A stretch of 39,002 nt of DNA from Blastochloris sulfoviridis (GCF_008630065.1 NZ_VWPL01000027.1:7501-46502), one strand, 5' to 3'; shown: positions 29,697-38,219, numbered from the stretch's first letter. Numbers and translations are program-made. The notes: generated from the sequence alone by a model not told the origin.

Positions 29697-30674
29697 TCAC
29701 TCCTCTCCCAGCGGGTGCAGGTCGCGCACCATCGCCGCCAGCCGCTCGTCGAGCACGTGGGTATAGATTTGCGTGGTCGAGATGTCGGCGTGGCCGAGCA
29801 GGGTCTGCACCGTGCGCAGATCGGCGCCGTTCTGCAGCAGGTGGCTGGCGAAGGCATGGCGCAGCACGTGCGGGGAGACCAGCCGGTGGTCGAGCCCGGC
29901 CGCCGCCGCCAGCGTCTTCAGCTCGCGCGCCACGTGCTGGCGGGTGAGGTGGCCGCTCTCGCCGAACGACGGAAACAGCCATTTGTCGGCCCCGCCCGCA
30001 GCCACGCCGGCCTGCTTGCGCAAGGCGTGGTAGTGGGCCATCGCCCACTTGGCGGCCTCGGTCAGCGGCACCAGCCGCTCCTTGCCGCCCTTGCCGCGCA
30101 CCACCAGCGCTTCCGCCGCCCGCGCCGCCGAGGCCGGCAGCGCCACCAGCTCGGAGATGCGCAGGCCGGTGGCGTAGAGCGTCTCGATCAGCGCCGCGAG
30201 CCGCGCCGCCCGCAATTGCACGCCGGCCCCGCCGCTGGCGTCGGCCGCGGCCGCGTGCGCCGTCGCCAGCAGCCGGTCGACCTGGTCGATGGAAAGCACC
30301 TTGGGCAGGCTGCGCCCGCGCCGCGGCCCCTCCAGCACCGCCGCCGGATCGCCCGTGGTGATGCCCTCGGCATAGAGGAAGCGGTGGAGCTGGCGGATGG
30401 CCGACAGCCGCCGCGCCACCGTGGTCGCCTTGAAGCCGCGGTCGTCGAGTTCGGCGAGATGGCGGCGGATGTCGTCGGTGGCGGCCTGCTCCACCGCCCG
30501 CCCAAGCCCGGCAAGAAACCCGGCATAGTCGTCGAGGTCGCGCCGATAGGCGGCGATCGTGTTGCCGGCGGCGCCGCGCTCGGCCGCCTGCATGTCGAGG
30601 AACAGCGTCACCGCCCCTCGTCCGGCCGGGCGCGGCGGCGCCGTTTCCGAGGCTTTCGGCGGCCGCCTGGCCAC
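29697..30674 (-). CDS. xerD: Tyrosine recombinase XerD
   Basis: Site-specific recombinase that, with XerC, resolves chromosome dimers at dif during division. The 325-residue protein has the SAM-like N-terminal core-binding domain (20-110) and a full catalytic set: R172 (ATGLRISEL), K195 (VRGKGGKER), H269 and R272 (SPHVLRHAF), H295 (LLGHADIS) and nucleophile Y304 (TQIYTHV). Spacing and the xerD-accA adjacency match chromosomal XerD rather than a phage integrase. The start is GTG at 30674, one base after the stop of the 49-residue gene, so the two are coupled. No dif site was found in the window. Confidence 0.93.
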   Translation of the reverse strand: MARRPPKASETAPPRPAGRGAVTLFLDMQAAERGAAGNTIAAYRRDLDDYAGFLAGLGRAVEQAATDDIRRHLAELDDRGFKATTVARRLSAIRQLHRFLYAEGITTGDPAAVLEGPRRGRSLPKVLSIDQVDRLLATAHAAAADASGGAGVQLRAARLAALIETLYATGLRISELVALPASAARAAEALVVRGKGGKERLVPLTEAAKWAMAHYHALRKQAGVAAGGADKWLFPSFGESGHLTRQHVARELKTLAAAAGLDHRLVSPHVLRHAFASHLLQNGADLRTVQTLLGHADISTTQIYTHVLDERLAAMVRDLHPLGEE

Positions 30675-30675
30675 C

Positions 30676-30825
30676 TCACTCGGCCCGGTGGAACCGGTCG
30701 GGCGACACCGTGACGGTCATTTCGCGCTGGGTCGGCTCGACCATGGTGGCGAGCGCGAACAGCCCGCCATAGATCGCGCCGCCGATGATGGCGAGGATGG
30801 TCAGGAAGCGGAGAAGGGTGGGCAT
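30676..30825 (-). CDS. Small single-pass membrane protein next to xerD
   Basis: A 49-residue protein with one transmembrane helix at about 4-28 (RFLTILAIIGGAIYGGLFAL) followed by a short soluble tail, MVEPTQREMTVTVSPDRF. This is too short for most gene finders, but similar small genes with the VEPTxREMTV motif sit directly before xerD in other Rhizobiales, which supports it as real. Function is unknown. An N-in, C-out topology is likely because the tail is mixed-charge. Its stop is one base before the GTG of xerD. Confidence 0.75.
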   Translation of the reverse strand: MPTLLRFLTILAIIGGAIYGGLFALATMVEPTQREMTVTVSPDRFHRAE

Positions 30826-30866
30826 GGCGGCGATTCGACGGTTGGTTGGCGGTGGATGGTCCCGAC

Positions 30867-30908
30867 GGGTTTCCGGGATCCCGAAGGGAACCTCCGGAAA
30901 CCGTATCA
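30867..30908. repeat. Dispersed hairpin repeat, copy 2
   Basis: ggtttccgg and ccggaaacc form the outer stem around gatcccgaaggga. Same family as 17315-17358 and 37299-37342. It lies in the 240-bp gap between the 49-residue gene and aroK, which diverge. Confidence 0.65.
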
Positions 30909-31065
30909 CAGGGTCATCACGTCCGCCCGCCGCATGCAAGCCGAACATCCCGCAGGCCGCCCATCCTGCGAGCCGCCAATCCTGCGAGCCGAACGTCGCC
31001 CCATTGCCGCCCGGCCCCTGCCATCGCCGGCCGGCGTGTTGTAGAACCGGCCGGGGGGAGTTGCC

Positions 31066-31683
31066 ATGACCGCGCCGGCCAGGACCGAGAGTGACGAGCG
31101 TCCCGCACGGCTGCGCGCCGCGCTGGGGTCGCGCTCGCTGGTGCTGATCGGCATGATGGGCGCCGGCAAGTCCACCGTCGGCAAGCGGCTTGCCGCCCGG
31201 CTGGACCTGCCCTTCGCCGACGCCGACAGCGAGATCGAGGCGGCCGCCGGCATGACGGTGGCCGAGATCTTCGAGCGCCATGGCGAGGCCTCCTTCCGCG
31301 ACGGCGAGGCCAAGGTGATCCGCCGGCTGGTGGAGGGCGAGGCCAAGGTGATCGCCACCGGCGGCGGCGCCTATATGCGCGCCGAGACCCGCGCCCTCGT
31401 CGGCGAGCGGGCGCTCACCGTCTGGCTCAAGGCCAATTTCGACGTGCTGATGCGCCGCGTCCGCCGCCGCGCCGACCGCCCGCTGCTGAAGGCGCCCGAC
31501 CCCGAGGGCGTGATGCGGCGGCTGATCGCCGAGCGCTATCCCGTCTATGCCGAGGCCGACATCACCGTGCTGTCGCGCGACGTCCCCCAGGAGGTGATGG
31601 TCGAGGAGATCATCGCCGCGCTGGCCGAGCATCTTCGTATCGGCCCCGCCCCGCAGCCCGCCAACCCCAGCGAACCGCAATGA
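31066..31683 (+). CDS. aroK: Shikimate kinase
   Basis: Phosphorylates shikimate in the aromatic amino-acid pathway. The 205-residue protein has Walker A GMMGAGKST (29-37), the shikimate-binding DADSEIE and FRDGEAKVI, and GGGAYMR, followed by the lid RRRADRPLL. It is slightly longer than E. coli AroK because of N-terminal (about 20 residues) and C-terminal extensions. A strong ggggggag site lies before the ATG at 31066. It overlaps aroB by an ATGA. First gene of the aroK-aroB-corC operon. Confidence 0.95.
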   Translation: MTAPARTESDERPARLRAALGSRSLVLIGMMGAGKSTVGKRLAARLDLPFADADSEIEAAAGMTVAEIFERHGEASFRDGEAKVIRRLVEGEAKVIATGGGAYMRAETRALVGERALTVWLKANFDVLMRRVRRRADRPLLKAPDPEGVMRRLIAERYPVYAEADITVLSRDVPQEVMVEEIIAALAEHLRIGPAPQPANPSEPQ

Positions 31684-32828
31684 CCGAGACGTCAACGCCC
31701 ACCGCGGCCCGCCGCCTGCGGGTGGACCTCGCCGCCCGCAGCTACGACATCCTGATCGGCCCGAACCTGATCGACGCGGCCGGCGCCGAGATCGCCGCCC
31801 GCCGCCCCGGCGCGCGGCTTGCCATCGTCGCCGACGAGACCGTGGCCAACCTCTATCTGGCACGCATCGAGGCCGCGTTCGCGCAGGCGAATCTGCCGGC
31901 GACCGCGATCCGGGTCGCCCCCGGCGAAGGCTCCAAGAGCTTTGCGGTGTTCGAGCGGGTGGTGGAGGCGCTGATCGACGCCCGCATCGAGCGCGGCGAC
32001 CTGGTGGTGGCGCTGGGCGGCGGGGTGATCGGCGACCTCGCCGGCTTTGCCGCCTCGGTGGTGCGACGCGGCGTCGATTTCGTGCAGGTGCCGACCACCC
32101 TCTTGTCCCAGGTCGATTCCTCGGTCGGCGGCAAGACCGGCATCAATTCCGCGCACGGCAAGAACCTGGTCGGCGCCTTCCACCAGCCGGTGCTGGTGCT
32201 GGCCGACACTGCCGCGCTCGACACCCTGCCTCCCCGCGAGTTCCGCGCGGGCTATGCCGAGGTCGCCAAATACGGCCTGATCGACGACGCTGCCTTCTTC
32301 GCCGAGCTCGAATCGAACTGGCGCGAGGTGTTTGCGGGCGGGCCGGCCCGGCTCGACGCCATCGAGACGAGCTGCCGCGCCAAGGCGGCCATCGTCGGCC
32401 GCGACGAGCGCGAAAGCGGCGAGCGCGCTCTTCTCAATCTCGGCCACACCTTCGGCCACGCGCTGGAGAAGGCCACCGGCTTCTCCGGCCGCCTGCTGCA
32501 CGGCGAGGCGGTGGCGCTCGGCATGGCCCAGGCGTTCCGCTTCTCGGCCCGGCTCGGCCTGTGCGCGCCGTCCGTGGCCCAGCGCGTCGAAGACCACCTC
32601 GCCGAGGTCGGGCTGCCGACCCGCCTGAACCAGGTGGCCGGCGGCGTCGGCCCGGTGGACGGGCTGATGGACGCCATCGCCCAGGACAAGAAGGTGGCGC
32701 GCGGCGCGCTGACCTTCATCCTGGCGCGCGGCGTCGGCGGCGCCTTCGTCGCCAGGGACGTCGCGCCCGACGCGGTCAAGGCGTTCCTGGAGGCGGAGAC
32801 CCTGGAGGCGGAGGCGGCGCCGGCATGA
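31680..32828 (+). CDS. aroB: 3-dehydroquinate synthase
   Basis: Converts DAHP to 3-dehydroquinate, using NAD and a metal ion. The 382-residue protein has the NAD-binding GGGVIGDLAGFAAS, the substrate loop VPTTLLSQVDSSVGGKTGIN and the metal-binding GHTFGHALEKATG and LLHGEAVALGM. The C-terminus carries an Ala/Glu tail. It overlaps aroK and the corC-type gene by ATGA at both ends (31680-31683 and 32825-32828), so the three are translationally coupled. Confidence 0.96.
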   Translation: MTETSTPTAARRLRVDLAARSYDILIGPNLIDAAGAEIAARRPGARLAIVADETVANLYLARIEAAFAQANLPATAIRVAPGEGSKSFAVFERVVEALIDARIERGDLVVALGGGVIGDLAGFAASVVRRGVDFVQVPTTLLSQVDSSVGGKTGINSAHGKNLVGAFHQPVLVLADTAALDTLPPREFRAGYAEVAKYGLIDDAAFFAELESNWREVFAGGPARLDAIETSCRAKAAIVGRDERESGERALLNLGHTFGHALEKATGFSGRLLHGEAVALGMAQAFRFSARLGLCAPSVAQRVEDHLAEVGLPTRLNQVAGGVGPVDGLMDAIAQDKKVARGALTFILARGVGGAFVARDVAPDAVKAFLEAETLEAEAAPA

Positions 32829-34117
32829 CCCACAGCGACGGCCTGGCGATCGCGGCGATCCTGATCTGCTTCGTGGTGTCGGTCGCTCTGCTCGCCATCG
32901 AGAGCGCCCTGACGCGGGCCTCGCGGCCGCGGCTTCACGCCCAGGGCGAAGCCGGCGACGCCAAGGCCGCCGCTGCTGCCGCCCTGCTGGAGCAGCGCGA
33001 CATCCTGGTTTCCGCGCTGCGGCTGGCCAATCTCGGGGCCACCGTGTTCGCCACCGCCAGCGCCACCACCGTGCTCGACGACCGCTGGGGCAAGCCCGGC
33101 GTGCTGGCGGCGGTGGCGATCGGACTCGTGGTGTTCGGCCTCGCCCGCGGCCTGTCGCGGGCGATTCCGGCGCGCGATCCCAACCGCGTCGCCAAGGTGG
33201 TGGCCGCGCCTGCGGCGAAGCTCGTCGCCCTCGTCGTGCCGATCGCCGCGGTGCTCGACGCCATCGGGCGGCTCGTCCTGTGGCCATTCGACCGCCGCAC
33301 CCAGGCCCCGCCGCGCGAGAGCGACGGCACCGAGGAGCTGCGCGGCGCGGTCGACCTGATGCACCACGAAGGCGCGGTGGTGAAGGAAGACCGCGACATG
33401 CTCGGCGGCCTGCTGGCGCTGAAGGAGCTCGAAGTCGCCGAGGTGATGATCCACCGCACCAAGATGGTGGCGGTCGACATCGAGACCCCGCCGGCCGACA
33501 TCCTGCGCCAGATGCTGGCGTCTCCCCACACCCGCGTGCCGGTCTATCGCCAGCGGCCGGAGAACATCGTCGGCGTGCTGCACTCCAAGAACCTGCTGCG
33601 CGCCATGGTCCATGCCGGCGCCGACGCCGACCAGATCGACGTCGCCAATCTGCTGCTGCCGCCCTGGTACGTGCCCGGCACCACCTCGCTGGAGGATCAG
33701 CTTCGCGCCTTCCGCCGCCGCCGCATGCACCTCGCCTTCGTCGTCGACGAGTACGGCGAGGTGATGGGCATCGTCACGCTGGAGGACATTCTGGAGGAGA
33801 TCGTCGGCGACATCTCCGACGAGCACGACCTGCCGGCCTCCGGCATCCGCCTGCGCATCGACGGCTCGGTGACGGTGGAGGGCGCGGTGCCGGTGCGCGA
33901 CATCAACCGCCGCATGGGCTGGCGGCTGCCGGAGCATGCCGCAACCACCATCGCCGGGCTGGTGATCCACGAATCGGGAATCATCCCCGAGCCGGGCCAG
34001 ACCTTCACCTTCCACGGCTTCCGCTTCCGCATCCTGAGGAAGAGCCGCAACCGCATCACCCTGCTGCGGGCAGCGCCGCTGGCGGCCGGCCCGAAGCGGC
34101 CCGCCGAGCCGCGCTGA
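32825..34117 (+). CDS. HlyC/CorC (CNNM-type) transporter family protein
   Basis: A 430-residue membrane protein with the DUF21/CNNM domain (hydrophobic segments at about 7-27, 94-112 and 128-150), a CBS pair (about 190-330; EVMIHRTKMVAVD, YGEVMGIVTLEDILEEIVGDI) and a CorC_HlyC C-terminal domain (about 345-420). The family is linked to magnesium and cobalt homeostasis, and some members export Mg2+. No transport assay can be read from sequence. The ATG at 32825 overlaps aroB. Placement after aroB is common in Rhizobiales and probably reflects shared transcription, not shared pathway. Confidence 0.9.
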   Translation: MTHSDGLAIAAILICFVVSVALLAIESALTRASRPRLHAQGEAGDAKAAAAAALLEQRDILVSALRLANLGATVFATASATTVLDDRWGKPGVLAAVAIGLVVFGLARGLSRAIPARDPNRVAKVVAAPAAKLVALVVPIAAVLDAIGRLVLWPFDRRTQAPPRESDGTEELRGAVDLMHHEGAVVKEDRDMLGGLLALKELEVAEVMIHRTKMVAVDIETPPADILRQMLASPHTRVPVYRQRPENIVGVLHSKNLLRAMVHAGADADQIDVANLLLPPWYVPGTTSLEDQLRAFRRRRMHLAFVVDEYGEVMGIVTLEDILEEIVGDISDEHDLPASGIRLRIDGSVTVEGAVPVRDINRRMGWRLPEHAATTIAGLVIHESGIIPEPGQTFTFHGFRFRILRKSRNRITLLRAAPLAAGPKRPAEPR

Positions 34118-34170
34118 GCGCGGCCCAATGGCTTCCGGCCGATCCGCTCGAACCGTCGCCGAACGGAGCC

Positions 34171-34338
34171 GCCCTCTTTCCCTCTCCCCTTGCGGGAGAG
34201 GGTGCCGAGCGATCGTCAGACCGCGAGGCGGGTGAGGGGTGAACCTTCAAGCGAGCGTCCGCATGAACCCCTCACCCGGCTCGACCTCGCTTTCGCTCGG
34301 TCTCGCCACCCTCTCCCGCAAGGAGAGAGGGAAGAGAG
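34171..34338. repeat. Long palindromic intergenic element
   Basis: Arms 34172-34240 and 34266-34337 are imperfect inverted repeats. They share ccctctcccc, gcgggagaggg and ggtgaggggt with acccctcaccc on the other side, and each has its own inner hairpin. It lies between the corC-type gene and the convergent receiver gene. Similar elements are widespread between genes of Rhizobiales. A shortened copy is at 24322-24380. Confidence 0.75.
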
Positions 34339-34366
34339 AAGCCGAGCCGATCAGCCGGATTTCGTA

Positions 34367-34786
34367 TCACACCACCGGCGCGAGCCGCGCCATCGTGCTC
34401 ATCACCTCGGCGACCACGATCGGCTTGCCCAGCACCGCGTCGACACCGACCGCATCGGCCCGCGCCGTCAGCGCCTCGTCGCCGATATAGCCGGACAGCA
34501 GGATCATCGGCGTCGCCTGATTCGGCCCGTCGCCGTTGCGCAGCCGCTCGATCAGCGTGCAGCCGTCGATGTCGGGCATCTCGTGATCGGTGATCACCAC
34601 GTCGAAATTGCTGCTCTCGGCAGCCAGCAGGCCCGCCGCGCCGGTCTCGGCGGTGACGCAGCAATGGCCGGCCGCGGTCAGGATCCGCTCCAGGATTTCC
34701 CGCACGAAGGGCGCGTCGTCGACCAGCAGCACGCGCAGGCTGCCGCCCCCCGGAGAAACCGCAATACCGTGTCGATCCGCCATCAT
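34367..34786 (-). CDS. Single-domain response regulator (CheY-like)
   Basis: A 139-residue receiver with no output domain. Key residues are present: acidic pocket D23 and D24 (LLVDDAP), phosphoacceptor D67 (VVITDHEMPDIDG), S98 (ILLSGY) and K121 (VLGKP). The start at 34786 follows GGGGGTAG on the minus strand; a TTG at 34819 is possible but weak. No histidine kinase or chemotaxis gene is near, so its partner is encoded elsewhere. It lies 59 bases downstream of gluQ. Confidence 0.88.
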   Translation of the reverse strand: MMADRHGIAVSPGGGSLRVLLVDDAPFVREILERILTAAGHCCVTAETGAAGLLAAESSNFDVVITDHEMPDIDGCTLIERLRNGDGPNQATPMILLSGYIGDEALTARADAVGVDAVLGKPIVVAEVMSTMARLAPVV

Positions 34787-34845
34787 CGCACTACCCCCAT
34801 GCGGCCACTGTCGCGTCAACCGGTCAAAGCCCGGTTAAGCCGAGC

Positions 34846-35703
34846 TCAAGCCAGCCCAACCATCCGCCGGATGTCGGCCGGCGTCGCGCCGCGCTGGCGC
34901 AGCGCGCGCAGGCTGACCGCCCCGGTCGATTTCGACAGCTTGCGGCCGGCGTCGTCGAGAACCAGCCGATGATGGCGGTACGAAGGCACCGGGATGCCGA
35001 GCAGCTCCTGCAGCAGGCGGTGGACGGCGGTTGCGGCGTAGAGATCCTGGCCGCGCACCACATGGGTGACGCCCTGGAGCGCATCGTCGACGACAACCGA
35101 GAGGTGGTAGCTGGTGGGGATGTCCTTGCGCGCCAGCACCACGTCGCCCCAGGCGGCGGGATCGGCCGCGACGCGGCCCTGGCCCTCCTCCGGCCAGTCG
35201 AGCGGCCGGCCGACCCGCTCCAGCGCCGCGCGCATGTCGAGCCGAATCACATAGGGCGCGCCGACCGCCATCCGGCGGGCGCCTTCGTTGGCGTCGACGC
35301 AGGCGCCCGCCCCCGGATAGAGCGGCACGCCGTCCGGATCGCGCGGCCAGGCGGTCCCGTCCGCCTCGCGCGCCGCGACGAAGCTGCGAATCTCGCCCCG
35401 GCTCTCGACGGCGGGATAGGCGAGGCCCATCGCCTCAAGCCGACCGAGCGCGGCGCGGTAGTCGTCGAAATGCGCCGACTGGCGGCGCACCGGCTCCTCC
35501 CACGCGAGCCCGAGCCAGGCGAGATCCTCCAAGATCGCCGCCTCGAACGCCGGCCGGCAGCGGCTGGTGTCGATGTCCTCGATTCGCAGCAGCAGCCGTC
35601 CGCCGGCCGCCCGCGCCGCCGCCGCATTGAGCAGCGCCGACAGCGCGTGGCCGAGATGGAGATAGCCGTTCGGGCTTGGCGCGAAACGGAAAACGGGCCG
35701 CAT
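34846..35703 (-). CDS. gluQ: Glutamyl-Q tRNA(Asp) synthetase
   Basis: A GluRS catalytic-domain paralog (285 residues) without an anticodon-binding domain. It attaches glutamate to queuosine-34 of tRNA-Asp. FAPSPNGYLHLGH gives the HIGH box (16-19) and KLSKS is near residue 254; LLRIEDIDTSRC and HVVRGQDL are typical. The zinc ligands of the E. coli enzyme are missing: where CxC is expected it has AYPAVESRGEI, and the later YPGTC is YPGAGAC. This variant is common among Rhizobiales and should still be active without zinc. It is leftward, followed by the receiver gene. Confidence 0.92.
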   Translation of the reverse strand: MRPVFRFAPSPNGYLHLGHALSALLNAAAARAAGGRLLLRIEDIDTSRCRPAFEAAILEDLAWLGLAWEEPVRRQSAHFDDYRAALGRLEAMGLAYPAVESRGEIRSFVAAREADGTAWPRDPDGVPLYPGAGACVDANEGARRMAVGAPYVIRLDMRAALERVGRPLDWPEEGQGRVAADPAAWGDVVLARKDIPTSYHLSVVVDDALQGVTHVVRGQDLYAATAVHRLLQELLGIPVPSYRHHRLVLDDAGRKLSKSTGAVSLRALRQRGATPADIRRMVGLA

Positions 35704-35768
35704 GGCGCGGGAGCTAGCACGGCCCCGCTGGCGGCGACAGCGGCCTGCTGCGGCGCTAGCATGATTGG

Positions 35769-36425
35769 ATGCCCTTCGATCCCGGAACGCCGCTCGACAC
35801 CGAGGCCGACCTCGCCCGCCATCTTCGCGCCCTGGTGAAAACCGATTCGCGCCTCGCCCCGGTGCTCGGCACGGTGGGCACGGTGCCGCTGCGCCGGCAT
35901 CCGCCGGGCTTTCCCGCGCTGGTCGGCATCATGATCGGCCAGCAGCTCTCGACCGCCAGCGCCGCGGCGATCTTCGGCCGCCTCAAGGCCCGGCTCGACC
36001 CGCTGACGCCGGCCCGCGCGCTCGAAGCGGATGCGGCGGAACTGCGGGCCTGCGGCCTGTCGGCCGGCAAGATGCGCACGCTGGCGGCCATGGCCGAGGC
36101 GGTGCAGTCCGGCCGCCTGCCGCTCGATGCCCTGGCCGAGCTGCCGGCCGACGAGGCACGCGCGCTGATGTGCACCGTGCCCGGCATCGGGCCGTGGACC
36201 GCCGACCTCTATCTCCTGTTCGCGCTCGGCCGGCCGGACGCCTTCCCCTCCGGCGATCTCGCCCTGCAGGAGGCGACCCGGCTCGCCTTCGCCCTGCCCG
36301 AGCGGCCGAGCGCCCGGGCGCTGGCTGGGATCGCCGAGGCCTGGCGGCCGCGCCGCGGCGTCGCCGCCAAGCTGCTGTGGGCCTACTACCGGTGGCACAA
36401 GCAGCGCGAAGGCGCGCCAAGCTGA
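35769..36425 (+). CDS. DNA-3-methyladenine glycosylase II-type (HhH-GPD)
   Basis: Base-excision repair enzyme of 218 residues, the AlkA type. The helix-hairpin-helix motif is VPGIGPWTADLYL (137-149), with catalytic Asp163 in FPSGDLALQ. The segment ALVGIMIGQQLSTASA (50-65) is a signature of the family. The N-terminal beta domain of E. coli AlkA is absent, as in many homologs. It is divergent from gluQ by 65 bases. Its last codons and stop lie in a 30-bp tandem repeat (36401-36508). Confidence 0.9.
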   Translation: MPFDPGTPLDTEADLARHLRALVKTDSRLAPVLGTVGTVPLRRHPPGFPALVGIMIGQQLSTASAAAIFGRLKARLDPLTPARALEADAAELRACGLSAGKMRTLAAMAEAVQSGRLPLDALAELPADEARALMCTVPGIGPWTADLYLLFALGRPDAFPSGDLALQEATRLAFALPERPSARALAGIAEAWRPRRGVAAKLLWAYYRWHKQREGAPS

Positions 36426-36508
36426 AGCAAGCAGCGCGAAGGCGCGCCAAGCTGAAGCAAGCAGCGCGAAGGCGCGCCAAGCTGAAGCAAGCAGCGCGAA
36501 GGCGCGCC
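36401..36508. repeat. 30-bp tandem repeat across the glycosylase stop codon
   Basis: Units start at 36401, 36431 and 36461 (identical), with an 18-base partial at 36491. Each full unit carries tga in the glycosylase frame, so the real stop (36423-36425) is followed by in-frame stops at 36453-36455 and 36483-36485. The unit includes the 8-bp palindrome ggcgcgcc. Confidence 0.9.
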
Positions 36509-36700
36509 GGCCCGAGCCGCCCGCCGCGCGCCGGCTTCCGCCGGAACGGTATGGCTGGGTTGCGCCAAAGGCAGGGACAAATTCTCCGGCGGACGGGTTT
36601 TCCGTTCGGGCTTCACAAAATTGACGCCGAGTCGGTACATTAGAGCGTCGTGGTGCTGAGAGGCGGCGCGCGCCGCTGCTGAGGGGAGTGAGGAGCCGTC

Positions 36701-37258
36701 GTGAACGCGGCCGTATCGCCCGGAAACTGGCCCGTTTTGGTGCTCAACGCGGACTATCGTCCCCTGAGCTACTACCCTCTGTCTCTGTGGTCCTGGCAGG
36801 ATGCGGTGCGTGCGGTGTTCCTCGACCGCGTCAGCGTCGTCGAGCACTACGACCGCTTCGTGCGCAGCCCGAGCTTCGAGATCCGCCTGCCCAGCGTGGT
36901 GTCGCTGAAGACCTTCGTGCGCGCCAACCGCCAGCCTGCCTTCACCCGCTTCAACGTCTTCCTGCGCGACCGGTTTTCCTGCCAGTATTGCGGCGACCGC
37001 GACGACCTCACCTTCGACCACCTGATTCCGCGCTCGCGCGGCGGCCAGACCACCTGGGAGAACGTGGTCACCGCCTGCTCGTGCTGCAATCTGCGCAAGG
37101 GCGGCCAGATGCCCGGCGAGGTCGGCATGTGGCCGGCGCAGATGCCGTTCGCCCCCACGGTGCACGACCTGCACCAGAACGGCCGGCTGTTCCCGCCCAA
37201 CTTCCTGCACCAGAGCTGGCTGGACTATCTCTACTGGGATACCGAGCTCGATCCCTGA
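36701..37258 (+). CDS. HNH endonuclease
   Basis: A 185-residue HNH nuclease. The zinc knuckle is CQYC (94-97) with CSCCN (126-130), and the catalytic core is FDHLIPRSRGG (D106, H107) with ENVV (N121). The N-terminal VLVLNADYRPLSYYPLSLW is characteristic of a family of stand-alone chromosomal HNH proteins in bacteria. No restriction methylase or phage gene is near, so a DNA-repair or housekeeping role is more likely than restriction. The start is GTG at 36701 with aggag before it. It is convergent with dsbB. Substrate is unknown. Confidence 0.88.
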   Translation: MNAAVSPGNWPVLVLNADYRPLSYYPLSLWSWQDAVRAVFLDRVSVVEHYDRFVRSPSFEIRLPSVVSLKTFVRANRQPAFTRFNVFLRDRFSCQYCGDRDDLTFDHLIPRSRGGQTTWENVVTACSCCNLRKGGQMPGEVGMWPAQMPFAPTVHDLHQNGRLFPPNFLHQSWLDYLYWDTELDP

Positions 37259-37298
37259 GCCGGCCCTCCGAATATCCCCTTCGCCACCGCGGATTTTC

Positions 37299-37342
37299 GG
37301 CGAGATCGTCTCCAGGATCCCGAAGGGATCAATCGGAGACCT
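37299..37342. repeat. Dispersed hairpin repeat, copy 3, overlapping the dsbB stop
   Basis: gtctcc and ggagac form the outer stem around gatcccgaagggatc. The stem sequence differs from copy 2 but pairing is kept. It covers the dsbB stop codon (37329-37331) and fills the gap between convergent HNH and dsbB genes. Confidence 0.65.
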
Positions 37343-37889
37343 TGAGAGACGCCCGCGCCGCCGCCCCCCAGGCGGCGACCGCTGCCAGCGCCAGCGACAG
37401 CAGCGCGTTCCAGCCGGCCAGCGACAGGCCGAACACCACCAGCGCCGGCTCGTCGCAGCGCACCACCTTGGCCGTCTGCATCTGCGCCATCAGGTTCTCG
37501 ACCGAGCCGAACGGCTTGATGTCGCCCCCCGAGCAGTCGGCCGGTCCCGGCCACCACCGCCACTCGACGCCGGCGTGATAGGCGGCGATCCCGGCAGCCG
37601 CCAGCATGGCCAGCGCCACCAGCGCCGCGCCGGCCCGCAGCAGGCCGGACGGAAGCCGCAGCCGGCCGCCAGCCGCCACCGCCGCGGCCAGCGGCAAGGC
37701 GACGTAATAGGGAATGCGCTGGGTGAGGCAGAGCGAGCAGGGCGCGAGCCCGGCGATCAGCTCCAGCGCCCAGGCCGCGGCGATGGCGCCGCCGCCGACC
37801 GCCAGCACCACCCAGGCGCCCGCCAGCGGCGGCGACCGGCGGGCGGCAATCCGAAGCCCATTGAGACGAGACACAGCCGAACGATCCAT
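37329..37889 (-). CDS. dsbB: Disulfide bond formation protein B
   Basis: Inner-membrane oxidase that re-oxidises DsbA and passes electrons to ubiquinone. The 186-residue protein has four hydrophobic segments (about 24-47, 60-73, 84-104, 148-175) and both cysteine pairs: C51-C54 (CSLC, followed by LTQRIPYY) and C119/C145 in the periplasmic loop. The start at 37889 is chosen because MDRSAVSRLN leads into the first helix; the long open frame upstream is Arg-rich noise. A GGGGGT site precedes it. No dsbA is in the window. Confidence 0.9.
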   Translation of the reverse strand: MDRSAVSRLNGLRIAARRSPPLAGAWVVLAVGGGAIAAAWALELIAGLAPCSLCLTQRIPYYVALPLAAAVAAGGRLRLPSGLLRAGAALVALAMLAAAGIAAYHAGVEWRWWPGPADCSGGDIKPFGSVENLMAQMQTAKVVRCDEPALVVFGLSLAGWNALLSLALAAVAAWGAAARASLKVSD

Positions 37890-38097
37890 GGCGGCGCGAT
37901 ACCCCCGCCGGGCGCATCTGTCCACGCTTCGCGTCCGCACGGCCATCTTGCGCCAAGCCATAGCGCGGGCGGATGATCCTTTCGTGATCGTCGCATCCGG
38001 CCTCGCCGGGACACGCTGCGAACCCGCGGGCGCCGGGCGCTCTGCCGCCGTCCACATGGCGCGATCTCGCGAACCCCACATAACCCGTCGGGATGCG

Positions 38098-38125
38098 TTG
38101 ACCGTACGAAGTCGCCGACTATAGT
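38098..38125 (+). promoter_or_regulatory. Sigma-70 promoter of tRNA-Leu
   Basis: TTGACC (38098-38103) and TATAGT (38120-38125) with a 16-base spacer. The predicted start is near 38132, only a few bases before the mature tRNA 5' end at 38135. This is the best sigma-70 match in the window. Confidence 0.75.
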
Positions 38126-38134
38126 CCGCGCCGG

Positions 38135-38219
38135 GCCCCTGTGGCGGAACTGGTAGACGCGCGCGACTCAAAATCGCGTTCCGCAAGGAGTGCTGGTTCG
38201 ATCCCGGCCAGGGGCACCA
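38135..38219 (+). tRNA. tRNA-Leu (CAA)
   Basis: An 85-nt class II tRNA. The acceptor stem GCCCCTG (38135-38141) pairs with CAGGGGC, followed by discriminator A and an encoded CCA (38217-38219). The anticodon stem CGCGA/TCGCG (38162-38166) encloses the loop CTCAAAA with anticodon CAA at 38169-38171, which reads UUG. A long variable arm and the T arm (GCTGG TTCGATC CCGGC) are present. Its 3' end is a typical integration target, and accessory-looking DNA follows it directly. Confidence 0.95.

Noticed and set aside
29697-30674. Tyrosine recombinase as a sign of a phage or integrative element
   Set aside because: Motif spacing and the accA and small-membrane-protein neighbours identify it as chromosomal XerD.
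36701-37258. HNH nuclease as part of a restriction or defence system
   Set aside because: It stands alone among housekeeping genes with no methylase, helicase or other defence partner, and belongs in style to a common chromosomal family.
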